Origin: CAIWKO01 sp964469155
GTDB taxonomy: Bacteria > Bacteroidota > Bacteroidia > Bacteroidales > CAIWKO01
Length of the DNA: 64,000 nt
Assembly: GCA_964469155.1 (NCBI GenBank)
Contig: CAYXXU010000008.1
Coordinates: 1 to 64,000 of the forward strand
Reading direction: 5' to 3'
Positions 44,418-53,640 of the stretch are shown piece by piece. Below the pieces are notes generated by a model that did no database searches, was not told the origin of the DNA, and was given only the letters and a program-made list of their open reading frames with translations. The position numbers and the translations under genes are program-made. Positions within the stretch are counted from its first letter, which is position 1, and each line of letters starts with the position of its first letter.

Positions 44418-45008
44418 ATGTTCGCATTCGGAAACAAGCACCCCTATCACGAAGTGGTAATTTCGGCACAGATCAAAAGTAATAACCCCATCGCTCTGGC
44501 AGTTCACGATCAAAGGCACTATGTGGTCAACGCCAGCAAAAGTGCTACCTTCATTGGCAGCATGCGCTCAGGGGTCGGAATACCTTATGATATCACCACC
44601 AAATCGGACAAACCCGTAGCCGATGATTTTCTCGGTATCATTAAACAAGCCATGGAAAAGGCCGGAAACAAACTGCACATTGTGCCAACCCGTTCGGGAC
44701 TCAGCAAGGAGCAGGTGTATTCAGAGCTGGCAAAAACACAGGCCCCGCGCCGCATCTACATCGACATTCGCGAATGGAAGACCGACACCTATATGAAAGC
44801 CGATCTGTTTTGCCTGGTAAACCTCTATGTGTTGAACGAAAACAACGAGACCATCGCCGAAACCAGCGTAAAAGCCAACGCCGAGGGCTATGGAGGCAGT
44901 TTCTGGAACCCCAAGAAAGCCGCCAGGAAAGGAGCCTTAAAAGCCGTAAAACTAAAGCTCGAAGCCCTGATCAACGATAAGATGGTGGTAAAAGCCCTTG
45001 AATCCTGA
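44418..45008 (+). CDS. Protein of unknown function (YajG-like fold possible)
   Basis: 196 aa, no signal peptide (starts MFAFGNKHPYHEVVI). The pattern of a strand-rich first half, TRSGLSKEQVYSELAKTQAP, an IDIREWKTDTYMKADLFCLV strand pair and a C-terminal KKAARKGALKAVKLKLEALI helix resembles YajG/DUF-type lipoprotein folds, but the Cys anchor is missing. Function unknown; same strand as 43627 but with a 176-bp gap. Confidence 0.75.
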   Translation: MFAFGNKHPYHEVVISAQIKSNNPIALAVHDQRHYVVNASKSATFIGSMRSGVGIPYDITTKSDKPVADDFLGIIKQAMEKAGNKLHIVPTRSGLSKEQVYSELAKTQAPRRIYIDIREWKTDTYMKADLFCLVNLYVLNENNETIAETSVKANAEGYGGSFWNPKKAARKGALKAVKLKLEALINDKMVVKALES

Positions 45009-45074
45009 TATTGAGAAAAAATTTCTGACTTGGTTTTGCCAGGCAAGCCACAATATAAGGATATTTTTTCTTCT

Positions 45075-45150
45075 TTGTGAATCTTGGTGTTTTTGTGTCT
45101 TTGTGGCGCAAAATAATATGCCACTAAGGCTCGAAGACTCAAAGTACACA
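45075..45150. repeat. Dispersed cacaaag/ctttgtg repeat copy
   Basis: TTCTTTGTGAATC, TGTCTTTGTGGCGC and CCACTAAGGCTCGAAGACTC belong to the same loose family as 4369-5065. Nothing else is seen in the 45009-45258 gap. Confidence 0.6.
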
Positions 45151-45258
45151 CTAAGAATTTCTTAAAAAAAGGATTTAATGTAAAAGATCTTTTAGTCTTA
45201 GGTCGGATACAAATTAAATTATTGTAATTTCACCTCCTGAATCCTTAACTTTCGTTCA

Positions 45259-48024
45259 ATGAAAAGACTTTTTACCCTGAAAGCCATTTTGCTTTTTGTA
45301 ATACTGCTTCCTTTGTTCAGCCTGGCCAACACCTATACGGTAAGCAACACCAACGACTCGGGAACGGGTTCACTGCGTTGGGCCATCAGCAATGCTGAAA
45401 CACATTCAGGGGCTGATACCATAATTTTCGGCCTCATTCCCTCCGATCCCCAGTACAACGCGGGCACAGGAGTCTATACCATCACCCTGCTGACCGACCT
45501 CCCCTATTTCATAGGAGGCAACACCTTCATCAACGGCAATTCTCAGACTTTACTTTCAAATTCGAATCCCAACGGGCCCGAGATATTTATTACCTGCAGC
45601 ACCACCCTCAATGCTTCGTTTATCCTGGCTTCACCAGGAAACAGAATTCAGGGTTTAGGCATTTACGGTTTCACCTATGGATTACTGATCTATGGAGGCA
45701 CTGCCAACATCATCACTGATTGTTACATCGGCTGCAACACCTCCGGCTCGCAGGCAGCAGTAACTGCCAATATGTACGGCATTGGTATCACCAATAACGC
45801 CATGAACAATATCATTGAAAACAACCTGATCTCAGGCAATATCAGCGCTGGGGTTGCCATCAATGTCGCATACTCCAACACCATACGCGGCAATAAGATA
45901 GGTACCAATCGCACGGGATCGCTGAAAATTGCCAACAATTACGGAATAGCCATCGACAACGGCTCAGGCAATATCATAGGCGGCAATTCGGCTGCTAACC
46001 TCATCTCGGGCAATACCAGCGCGGGCATAGTGATCAGCAACACCGCCTCGGCGGGAAACCAGATATTGGGCAACCTCATAGGCACCGAAGTCACAGGCAA
46101 CGATACCTTGTCCAATGGAAGCGGCATATTCCTGGTTGGGGCTAAGAACACCATTATAGGCGGAAATACGGCTGCTTCCAGAAATATCATTTCGGGCAAC
46201 CTACAGGCCGGCATAGTGCTGAACGGAATTGGCACCCGCAACAATATCATCAAAGGTAACTACATAGGGACCAACATCAATGGCACGGACTATCTGAGCA
46301 ATCACACGGGCATTATCCTTAAAGCGCAAAGCAATTACAATATCGTGGGAGGCTTGACAGCCGCCGAACGTAACCTGATCTCGGGCAACATAGAGATTGG
46401 AGTATATATCGAATCGAGCGACAGCAATATCTTTGTCGGCAACTATATAGGGCCCGATATCACCGGGGCAGGTATCTTCACCAATGGCGACTCGGTGGTG
46501 CAGGGCAATGGCATTGAACTCAACACGGTCTCAAGATACAATCAGATAGGCGGAAGCAGCGCCGCCGAACGCAATGTGATCTCGGGCAACCGTGTGTATG
46601 GTTTGGTGTATTATGGCAACAGTTCATTTAACAACACTTCGGGCAACTATATCGGCACCGATGCTTCAGGCAATCACAAACTGCCCAATGCTACCGGGAT
46701 ATGTGTAGACGGAGGGTCCAACCACAACATCATTAACAACAACCTGCTTTCGGGCAATAAAAGCTATGGGATATTTTTTGTGACCACCGGCACCTACTAT
46801 AATGAATTCAAAGGCAATAAGGTCGGCACCAATGCAATGGTCACCGACACCATTCCTAATTATATCGGTGTAATAGTGGCAGCAGGGACCCGATACAATA
46901 CCATTGGAGGCACCGCCAGCGGTGAAGCCAATATCATCACAGGCAATTATTACGACGGTATTGAGATAGCCGATTATGGAACCGATCATAATCAGATAGT
47001 CGGCAACATCATAGGCTCAACGAATCCTTCCATTCCCGGAAATTACAACGGAATTGGCATTGCCACGAATCCGAAGAACAACCTCATTTCATACAATACC
47101 ATTGTCAACAACAAATACATGGGTATGATACTGTTCGAACATGCCGACAGCAACCAAATATTGAATAATTATATAGGTACCGACGCAACTACAGCCACTG
47201 ATATGGGAAACGGAGCGGCAGGTATTGCCATTGTACAGGGTGCTTCTGCCAACTTTATCAAGGCCAATGTAATCGCATATAACGATACGGCCGGCATTAT
47301 CATTGCCGACAATAACACTCTTAATAATACTCTCTCGCAAAATGCCATACATCATAACGGGTTGATAGGGATAGATATCTTTCCCTTTGGTTTTAATAAC
47401 AATGATGCCGGTGATGTGGATACAGGCCCCAACCTGTCGATGAACAGCCCGGTGTTTACTTCCACTATTTACAATCCATCGGACGGAAAGCTATGGTTGA
47501 ACGGCACCATCGATTACAATTACATCAGCCCGCAGGGAATACTGATTGAGATATTCAAAAGTGTGGGCGATACCGGAGGATATGGACAGGCATTGCAATA
47601 CCTGGGCAATGCCGTAGTGGATGCTTCGGGGCATTGGTTCAATGCTTTCACGGGAGCCACGGCCGGAGAAAAACTGGTGGCCACGGCTACTGATATTTTT
47701 GGAAATACCTCTGAGTTCTCGCCCAATTCGGATATTGTTGCCGGAATGGACGACCTGAGTGCAATAAACTCATCGTTCCAGATATTTCCCAATCCTGCCA
47801 AAGAGGAATGTTATCTGCAGTATATGCTTTCAGAGTCTCAGTTCATCACGGCCCGCTTGTATTCTATAGATGGAAGATTTGTATCCACATTGTTCTCCGA
47901 AATCCTTCCTTCATCCTCCTCTTATAAATCCATACCTGCAGGGGAATTTCCGGAAGGAATGTATTTCATTGAGCTTAGCGGGCCGAATTTTAAGAAAAAC
48001 ATAAAACTGATCATTGTAAAATAA
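45259..48024 (+). CDS. T9SS-secreted right-handed beta-helix repeat protein 1
   Basis: 921 aa. Signal peptide (MKRLFTLKAILLFVILLPLFSLA) then TYTVSNTNDSGTGSLRWAIS, the usual entry of this family. Residues about 110-720 repeat coils with N-x-I-x-GN-x-IGT and GG-x-x-AAERN-x-ISGN (NosD/CASH-like beta-helix). A short Ig-like section follows (EIFKSVGDTGGYGQAL...TATDIFGNTSEFSP), and the last 75 residues are a type A T9SS sorting domain (FQIFPNPAKEECYLQYMLSE ... KNIKLIIVK). Predicted surface or secreted polysaccharide-binding or structural protein. Six bp separate it from its paralog. Confidence 0.9.
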   Translation: MKRLFTLKAILLFVILLPLFSLANTYTVSNTNDSGTGSLRWAISNAETHSGADTIIFGLIPSDPQYNAGTGVYTITLLTDLPYFIGGNTFINGNSQTLLSNSNPNGPEIFITCSTTLNASFILASPGNRIQGLGIYGFTYGLLIYGGTANIITDCYIGCNTSGSQAAVTANMYGIGITNNAMNNIIENNLISGNISAGVAINVAYSNTIRGNKIGTNRTGSLKIANNYGIAIDNGSGNIIGGNSAANLISGNTSAGIVISNTASAGNQILGNLIGTEVTGNDTLSNGSGIFLVGAKNTIIGGNTAASRNIISGNLQAGIVLNGIGTRNNIIKGNYIGTNINGTDYLSNHTGIILKAQSNYNIVGGLTAAERNLISGNIEIGVYIESSDSNIFVGNYIGPDITGAGIFTNGDSVVQGNGIELNTVSRYNQIGGSSAAERNVISGNRVYGLVYYGNSSFNNTSGNYIGTDASGNHKLPNATGICVDGGSNHNIINNNLLSGNKSYGIFFVTTGTYYNEFKGNKVGTNAMVTDTIPNYIGVIVAAGTRYNTIGGTASGEANIITGNYYDGIEIADYGTDHNQIVGNIIGSTNPSIPGNYNGIGIATNPKNNLISYNTIVNNKYMGMILFEHADSNQILNNYIGTDATTATDMGNGAAGIAIVQGASANFIKANVIAYNDTAGIIIADNNTLNNTLSQNAIHHNGLIGIDIFPFGFNNNDAGDVDTGPNLSMNSPVFTSTIYNPSDGKLWLNGTIDYNYISPQGILIEIFKSVGDTGGYGQALQYLGNAVVDASGHWFNAFTGATAGEKLVATATDIFGNTSEFSPNSDIVAGMDDLSAINSSFQIFPNPAKEECYLQYMLSESQFITARLYSIDGRFVSTLFSEILPSSSSYKSIPAGEFPEGMYFIELSGPNFKKNIKLIIVK

Positions 48025-48030
48025 GGTAGT

Positions 48031-50079
48031 ATGAAAAAGTTTACCTCATTTCTGATTGCCCTGTTGCTGGTTAAGTTAAGCTTTGCCACCATTTTTACCG
48101 TTACCACCACTGCCGATAGCGGTCCGGGTTCGCTGCGGCAGGCTCTGACAGATGCCTATACCCCTGCCCCATCGCATACCATCAACTTTAATATACCCAC
48201 CAGCGATGCCGGGTATAATTCAACCACAGGGGTTTGGACCATTACCCCCTTGTCCACTCTGCCTTATATCATCAACAGCAACGTTATTATCGATGGCAAC
48301 ACCCAGACAACGAATCAGGGCAACACCAATCCCAACGGACCCGAAATCATGCTTTTTGGAAACGGAACCATTGATTACGGATTGTTTATTTTTAATGCTT
48401 CCAACTGCATCATCAGCGGGCTTATTATCAGTAAATTTATTTATGGAGTGGAGATTGCAGGAAATCTGGCCAGAAACAACCAAGTAAGGGGCAACTATAT
48501 TGGCACCAATTATAATGCATCGGACACTTTGGGCAACAATATTGGTGTTGAGATTCTGGGTGGTCCTAAGCATAACGTTATCGGAGGAACCGTGGCTGCC
48601 TATCATAATATCGTTTCGGGAAACAATCATATCGGCATCCGCATTGCCAATGCCGATTCGAATATCATTGCAGGCAATTATGTGGGCGTTGACCGGACAG
48701 GTGCTTATTCTCTGCGGAATTATGATGGCATTTCGGTGGAAGGTACTTCGAAATATAATATCATTGGCAGTTATTCTGTCGCAGGACGTAACCTGGTGTC
48801 GGGCAATGTGGCTTACGGCATTCCGGTGTTCGGGGCGGGATGCAATAACAATACCATAATCGGCAATTATATAGGGACTGATGTGACCGGAACCATCGCT
48901 ATTCCGAATACTTATGGCGTTTTGTTTGACGATGGGGCTTCATTCAATCTTTTGGGGGGCCGAAAAGCCGGTGCAGGCAACCTGATATCGGGCAACAGCG
49001 GCTACGGGGTTTTTATTTATAACAACAGTACCAACAGCGATACTGTAAGAGGCAACCTGATAGGAACCCAAGCCAACGGCACCCAGGCCCTGCCCAATAT
49101 AAACGGGGTGGTTATAGATGGTATTCCGCGCTACAATGTTGTGGACAGCAATGTGATCTCGGGCAATCTGCAGCAGGGTATTGTGATTCATGCTACGGGG
49201 ACCGATTATAATGTGATCACACGAAACTATATCGGCACGGATATTACAGGTCAGACAGCTATTCCAAACCAAATTGATGGTATCAGGATAGGTGAAGGAC
49301 CCCAACATAATCTTATAGGAGGTTCGCTGACTAACGGAAATATTATCGCCAATAATGGCGGAAATGGCGTTACGATTATGACCGAAGGTGATTATTTCAA
49401 CATAATTTCAGCTAACAGCATTCATCATAACAGTTTGCTGGGCATTGACCTCTATCCTGCCGGCGTCACAGCCAACGATGCAGGAGATGGTGATACCGGC
49501 CCCAATTTCGGCATGAATTACCCGGTAATAACTCAGGCTGATTACAATTCGGTTTCCGGCAATTTTCTTATTGCAGGCACTATTGATACGCCCTCAACAA
49601 ATACCGTTAACATTGACCTGTACAAATCCGATAATAATATCAGCGGATATGGTCAGGGTGAAAAGTATCTTACTTCTATAACCCCTGATGCCACCGGGAA
49701 CTTTAATGTAGTGGTGGTTACCGGAATATGGGGAGGCGATAAAGTAACCGCCACAGCCACCGATGCTCAGGGCAATACTTCGGAGTTTTCGGCTTCGGTG
49801 ATGGTGAGTGGCATTGAAGATAATTTGGGACAACTACCTTTCACCCTCTACCCTGTTCCTGCTAAAAATAAACTTCATCTGCAACTACAAGAGCAAATAG
49901 AAATCAGCGAGTTAAAAGTTATGAATCTGTTAGGAGAAAAAATGCTATCGCAGACATTTTTGCCATGTGCGGGCAAATCATCTTATGAACTGTATGTCGG
50001 AAGTCTGCCTCCGGGTTTGTATTTGCTGCAGATTGTTTCAGAAAAAGCAAGCAGTGTAATGAAATTTATAAAGAAATAA
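48031..50079 (+). CDS. T9SS-secreted right-handed beta-helix repeat protein 2
   Basis: 682 aa paralog of the preceding protein: signal peptide, TIFTVTTTADSGPGSLRQAL, beta-helix coils with GNYIGTD and NVISGN elements (about 110-470), the DLYKSDNNISGYGQGEKYL and TATDAQGNTSEFS module, and a type A T9SS sorting domain (FTLYPVPAKNKLHLQLQEQI ... SSVMKFIKK). It is shorter by several coils. Tandem duplication with later coil loss or gain explains the pair; the 6-bp gap means one operon. Confidence 0.9.
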   Translation: MKKFTSFLIALLLVKLSFATIFTVTTTADSGPGSLRQALTDAYTPAPSHTINFNIPTSDAGYNSTTGVWTITPLSTLPYIINSNVIIDGNTQTTNQGNTNPNGPEIMLFGNGTIDYGLFIFNASNCIISGLIISKFIYGVEIAGNLARNNQVRGNYIGTNYNASDTLGNNIGVEILGGPKHNVIGGTVAAYHNIVSGNNHIGIRIANADSNIIAGNYVGVDRTGAYSLRNYDGISVEGTSKYNIIGSYSVAGRNLVSGNVAYGIPVFGAGCNNNTIIGNYIGTDVTGTIAIPNTYGVLFDDGASFNLLGGRKAGAGNLISGNSGYGVFIYNNSTNSDTVRGNLIGTQANGTQALPNINGVVIDGIPRYNVVDSNVISGNLQQGIVIHATGTDYNVITRNYIGTDITGQTAIPNQIDGIRIGEGPQHNLIGGSLTNGNIIANNGGNGVTIMTEGDYFNIISANSIHHNSLLGIDLYPAGVTANDAGDGDTGPNFGMNYPVITQADYNSVSGNFLIAGTIDTPSTNTVNIDLYKSDNNISGYGQGEKYLTSITPDATGNFNVVVVTGIWGGDKVTATATDAQGNTSEFSASVMVSGIEDNLGQLPFTLYPVPAKNKLHLQLQEQIEISELKVMNLLGEKMLSQTFLPCAGKSSYELYVGSLPPGLYLLQIVSEKASSVMKFIKK

Positions 50080-50089
50080 TGAGAATGGG

Positions 50090-50140
50090 AAGAATAACCA
50101 CAAAGTTTCACAAAGTATTTTCACAAAGGGACACAAAGAA
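50090..50140. repeat. Dispersed cacaaag repeat remnant
   Basis: CCACAAAGTTTCACAAAG, TTCACAAAGGGACACAAAG: same family as 4369-5065 and 45075-45150. Confidence 0.55.
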
Positions 50141-50204
50141 ATTCATGCCTTGACAGTTCAATACTCAACTCCAGACTCAAGTCACTCCCAACTCCACACT
50201 TCCT

Positions 50205-51245
50205 CTACGGTATCACAAAATCCACCTTTGTATTGATATCCACATCTGCATTTTCCGATACGGTAAACGATTGGCTGAATTCGGAGTTCATGTAATCGCC
50301 CGTAAGGTATTGCCCGTCATGATCTTTGTCGATAAGCGAATAAACATAATAGGTGCCGGGATGTATGCTGCGAATCTTATACACAGAGGTGCCGACCGAA
50401 AGAAACACATAGCGCGAAATATATTTCAGACGTTCGGGATGATAGTTGCTGCCATCGAAAAGCGGCTGGGTGGTAAACATCAGGAATACCTGGTCGGTGG
50501 GCAGGACGGTGAGCGCCGTATCGATGGATATATGCGCCGTAGCGCTTCCCACGTAAGGCTGGGTGACGGAACTGTAGGGGTCGTTATCGAATGTGAAGAA
50601 GATGCTCTGGGTCATCCCTCCAAAAGCACTGCTGAAATCTTTGGTCATTTCGGCTTTGGGATAGCCGAAACGGGCAACGGCGGCAGCAATGTTGTCGCGG
50701 CTGCCGAGGGTAGCCGTATAAGTGGAGTGCAGCACGGCGGGGTGCAACGAATCGAATTTGGTGGTGAAGGTCTTCATTTCCACCTGGTCGCCACTGAAGC
50801 GGAATTCGGTATAGGCACGGCCGGTGCCCCGCACGAAATCGCTGAAACGATAAAAGCCTGAGTCTTCATTTACCGAATCCAGGGCTTCGTAAGTAACACA
50901 GCAGGAGTTGTTGCGGCAGCCTTCGGTGCGCATGGCCACCTTAAGCATACCTTGATGTTTCACGATAAAGAAGCTGATATTGTTCACGGTGCTGGTGTCA
51001 AGCAGCGAGAACTGCGATACCTGTGTGGCCGAAACCGGACGAAAATCGAGATACCAGTCGGTGAAATTGCCCGCCGTAGTGGTGGTGGTAACCGGTCCGT
51101 GCCACAGGCCGGGAATGCGGTTCAGGAATTCGAATCCTTTTATAGATGTATCAATAGGATCGTCGTGTTTGCAACCATGGCTGATGATAAGGGTAAGCCC
51201 CATCATGGTTAAGACCAGACTCCATAGGGTGAACTTCTTTTTCAT
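50205..51245 (-). CDS. Lipoprotein of unknown function
   Basis: 346 aa. Signal peptide with lipobox ISHGC (Cys25) followed by KHDD. The rest is strand-rich: FLNRIPGLWHGPVTTTTTAG, WYLDFRPVSATQVSQFSLLD and TEGCRNNSCCVTYEALDSVN (clustered Cys), later HPGTYYVYSLIDKDHDGQYL, a calcium-loop-like D-x-D-x-D sequence. Outer-membrane or surface lipoprotein; no named family recognised. Convergent with the beta-helix pair. Confidence 0.8.
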   Translation of the reverse strand: MKKKFTLWSLVLTMMGLTLIISHGCKHDDPIDTSIKGFEFLNRIPGLWHGPVTTTTTAGNFTDWYLDFRPVSATQVSQFSLLDTSTVNNISFFIVKHQGMLKVAMRTEGCRNNSCCVTYEALDSVNEDSGFYRFSDFVRGTGRAYTEFRFSGDQVEMKTFTTKFDSLHPAVLHSTYTATLGSRDNIAAAVARFGYPKAEMTKDFSSAFGGMTQSIFFTFDNDPYSSVTQPYVGSATAHISIDTALTVLPTDQVFLMFTTQPLFDGSNYHPERLKYISRYVFLSVGTSVYKIRSIHPGTYYVYSLIDKDHDGQYLTGDYMNSEFSQSFTVSENADVDINTKVDFVIP

Positions 51246-51276
51246 AATAATGGATTATTGCTGATGATTATGATGG

Positions 51277-51284
51277 CAAATGTA
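51277..51284 (-). promoter_or_regulatory. -7 box for the lipoprotein gene
   Basis: Minus strand TACATTTG matches TAnnTTTG, 31 nt before the ATG at 51245. Confidence 0.45.
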
Positions 51285-51324
51285 GGGAAATTTTGTTGAT
51301 GAGAGCGAAAAAGCGGGAAGACCG

Positions 51325-51440
51325 GAGTGGGCAGTCCTCAGTCGGCAGTCTTCAGTCAGCAGTCGGCAGGGTGTTGGCTGCTGATTGCGGATAGCCGGTT
51401 GCAGATTGCAGATTGCCGACTGCCGATTTGTCCATTCTTC
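51325..51440. repeat. Degenerate cagtcgg/cagattgc low-complexity repeat
   Basis: Overlapping short direct repeats such as GCAGTCCTCAGTCGGCAGTC and TTGCAGATTGCAGATTGCCG. Similar text (GGTCTACGGTCTTCCGTCTT) appears near 53770. No coding support although several frames are open. Confidence 0.7.
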
Positions 51441-51453
51441 ATACTTCCGACCG

Positions 51454-51740
51454 ACGACTGCCAAAAAATCGGAAGCCCTCTGCAAACCTTTGCAGGTTCG
51501 TTCCGACTCATCGGAAACCGTTTGCACATATTTGCAGGTTCGTTCCGACTCATCGGAAACCGTTTGCACATATTTGCAGGGTCGTTCCGACTCATCGGAA
51601 ACCGTTTGCACATATTTGCAGGATCGTTCCGACTCATCGGAAACCGTTTACACATATTTGCAATGTCGTTCCGACTCATCGGAACATGTTTCACAAATTT
51701 GCAGGGGCGTTCCGAAGGGTTTTGCCACTTTGTAAACCTT
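51454..51740. repeat. 42-bp phased intergenic array 4
   Basis: Units start at 51496, 51538, 51580, 51622, 51664 and 51706, 42 bp each, with a degenerate unit at 51454. Each holds the hairpin TTCCGACTCATCGGAA and a TTTGCACATATTTGCA direct pair. It lies 175 bp upstream of the unknown gene at 51915. Five of six frames remain open across it, so open frames are not evidence of coding. Confidence 0.9.
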
Positions 51741-51864
51741 TGCCGGCAGAAGAAAACTGTACATCATGTCAACTATCATACTTTATATAAATCGGGATGT
51801 ATCTTTTTATTATTATTCACGAAAAATTTAACGTAATTTAACATTTTTATTTGAAAAATTAGAT

Positions 51865-51872
51865 TAAGTTTG
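51865..51872 (+). promoter_or_regulatory. -7 box for the 51915 gene
   Basis: TAAGTTTG matches TAnnTTTG, 42 nt before the ATG; no clear -33 box. Confidence 0.4.
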
Positions 51873-51914
51873 TAGGGAAAATTTGATATTCATAATAAAT
51901 AAATACGTAAAATT

Positions 51915-52886
51915 ATGTCAGCATCTGTTAAATGGCATTATGCCTCCAACACATTTATGGTTTTGGCCTCCCGCAGCGGCAAGAGGTTTTACAAATTCAT
52001 GTTCAGTTTCATGTCTGCATTGCACGCCGAATATGCCACACCCGACATCAAGGCAATTTACGATGAAATAAAGCCGACTTTTGATAATTACAAAAAGGCC
52101 TTCGTCGATTGGCAATCGCAGCAAGGCGTGAGCAAAGGCAAAACCTTTACCAAGGACGAACTGTTTGAAATACTGCACACCGAAAAAATGCCCGACTGGC
52201 ACCGTCGCATTGTAGTGCTGCACCAGCCAAAATCGGAAGCTTACATCACTATATTTCCGCAAGGCCTCAGCCCTTTTGGCGAAGATGCCTTAGAAGCGAG
52301 GCTGCTCTATTTCCAGGATGTTATTAAAAATGCACTTTTGTATTCCGATCTGGAAACGATCACCGACGAAATGAGTCTTTTTCTTACCGAAATTGAAGGT
52401 GCACGCACCACCCAAAAGGAGGCAGGCTCAGGGGTAAAAACTCTATCGGCCGATTTAAAGAGTATGGGCGCACTGATGGCCACCGACACTTATGGTGCAT
52501 TGGCCGATTTGATGAAATTTCATAAGGCTAAGCCCGAAAATATTAAAAGATATTTCCTGTTGTCGCTACTTCATTACAATAAAAAAGACAGCGGCGAGCC
52601 TGAAGATCTGTATGAACTTACGCTGGCCAATTCCGAAACCAAAGAAGCCGGATTTCCGTTTTTGCTCACCGAAAGGCTGATGCTTTACAACAGCGGCAAC
52701 ACCACCCTGCGTGTCTGGTTTGTTGCTGCCATCGGCGACGCCATGAATACTTATTTTGATTTAAATCCGGATGATGAAAAAGATTTTCTGGTCAGCGATT
52801 ATGCCAATGCCGGCGACCGCTTTCTGATGATCAAAAACCTGAGCGACTCAGAAGAAGGCTCGGTTGAGATTGAAAAAGTGGATTAG
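51915..52886 (+). CDS. Protein of unknown function downstream of array 4
   Basis: 323 aa, cytosolic. The N-terminal 200 residues are helical (FMSALHAEYATPDIKAIYDE, LEILHTEKMPDW-like turns, FQDVIKNALLYSDLETITDE), and the C-terminal 120 have mixed strands with LANSETKEAGFPFLLTERLM and LRVWFVAAIGDAMNTYFDLN. The last part resembles an Ig/fibronectin-like module, as in the gene at 31791, although direct similarity between the two is weak by eye. Monocistronic with a strong terminator, immediately behind a phased array. Function unknown. Confidence 0.8.
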   Translation: MSASVKWHYASNTFMVLASRSGKRFYKFMFSFMSALHAEYATPDIKAIYDEIKPTFDNYKKAFVDWQSQQGVSKGKTFTKDELFEILHTEKMPDWHRRIVVLHQPKSEAYITIFPQGLSPFGEDALEARLLYFQDVIKNALLYSDLETITDEMSLFLTEIEGARTTQKEAGSGVKTLSADLKSMGALMATDTYGALADLMKFHKAKPENIKRYFLLSLLHYNKKDSGEPEDLYELTLANSETKEAGFPFLLTERLMLYNSGNTTLRVWFVAAIGDAMNTYFDLNPDDEKDFLVSDYANAGDRFLMIKNLSDSEEGSVEIEKVD

Positions 52887-52902
52887 TGAAACAGTTTAGT
52901 AT

Positions 52903-52942
52903 AAAAACTCCCGTAGTGAATTGCTACGGGAGTTTTTTTTTT
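52903..52942 (+). terminator. Rho-independent terminator of the 51915 gene
   Basis: 14-bp stem AAAAACTCCCGTAG / CTACGGGAGTTTTT, 7-nt loop, T-tail; 17 bp after the stop. Confidence 0.9.
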
Positions 52943-53089
52943 GTGAAAAAAATTAAATGTCTTCTTTGTGTTGTAACTAATATGTAGTTTTGGGGGAAAG
53001 AAACCGTTTTCAAACGTTTGTAAATAGACTGGCAGCAATAAACAAATTATGCCTCACCCTATAAGACATGAAATGAAAATCACATAAAA

Positions 53090-53473
53090 ATGAAAATAAT
53101 AACCACAATTCTGACAATCTTTGCCCTGACTTCTTCTTGTGGTCAGAAGTATTTAGTTGAATGTCGCAATTTTGATTGTATCGAAAAAAATAAAAACCAA
53201 TCAGCATCTATCCACGGAGTTTTTCAAGAATATTCACCAAATACAAAAGTTAAGGACAAATCTTATAAATTTTGGGACTATGAAATTTTACTGGAAGATA
53301 GTGTGACAATACCTATAAATGCATCAGACAGAAATTACGACATATATTTAGGAAAACAAGTAATAATTGACGGGTTTATATTTTACGGAATTGTAATGGG
53401 AGACAATGACGGCAAAAGTTCAAATGCCACTGGCTTCAGGATTGAATTAGACAAAATACAAGAAGACAAATAA
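53090..53473 (+). CDS. Lipoprotein of unknown function (possible gene-cassette cargo)
   Basis: 127 aa. Signal peptide with lipobox TSSC (Cys17). The mature part has VECRNFDCIEKNKNQSASIH (two Cys), FWDYEILLEDSVTIPINASD and YLGKQVIIDGFIFYGIVMGD strands that look like a small OB-like or lipocalin-like beta fold. Composition is clearly more AT-rich than neighbouring genes. It is followed 48 bp later by an attC-like palindrome, which fits a mobile cassette; see that feature. Function unknown. Confidence 0.75.
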   Translation: MKIITTILTIFALTSSCGQKYLVECRNFDCIEKNKNQSASIHGVFQEYSPNTKVKDKSYKFWDYEILLEDSVTIPINASDRNYDIYLGKQVIIDGFIFYGIVMGDNDGKSSNATGFRIELDKIQEDK

Positions 53474-53521
53474 TTTTCTATGAATAGCACGTATACGAAT
53501 TATCTGTTAAAAAGGGCGAAG

Positions 53522-53628
53522 GCCTAACTTGCGGCTTAGCAGTGATTGCTGCTGTACTTGACAATAGGTTTGATATTTCATTATATTTGAGTGCAGCTAA
53601 CTACTGCAAGCCGCTATGCGTTAATTCG
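53522..53628 (+). other. attC-like imperfect palindrome after the lipoprotein gene
   Basis: Starts with GCCTAAC (fits the attC RYYYAAC box) and ends around GCGTTAATTC (GTT core present, last bases off consensus). Internal arms GCGGCTTAGCAGT and ACTGCAAGCCGC pair with one extrahelical A, and AGTGATTGCTGC pairs with GCAGCTAACTACT less perfectly. Total about 107 nt, within attC size range. No integrase or second attC site is in the window. Could instead be a non-autonomous MITE-like palindrome. Confidence 0.5.
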
Positions 53629-53640
53629 CCGAAACATTGA

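Noticed and set aside
51255..51836. Five overlapping open frames across array 4
   Set aside because: Coding in five frames at once is not credible; explained by the 42-bp period.
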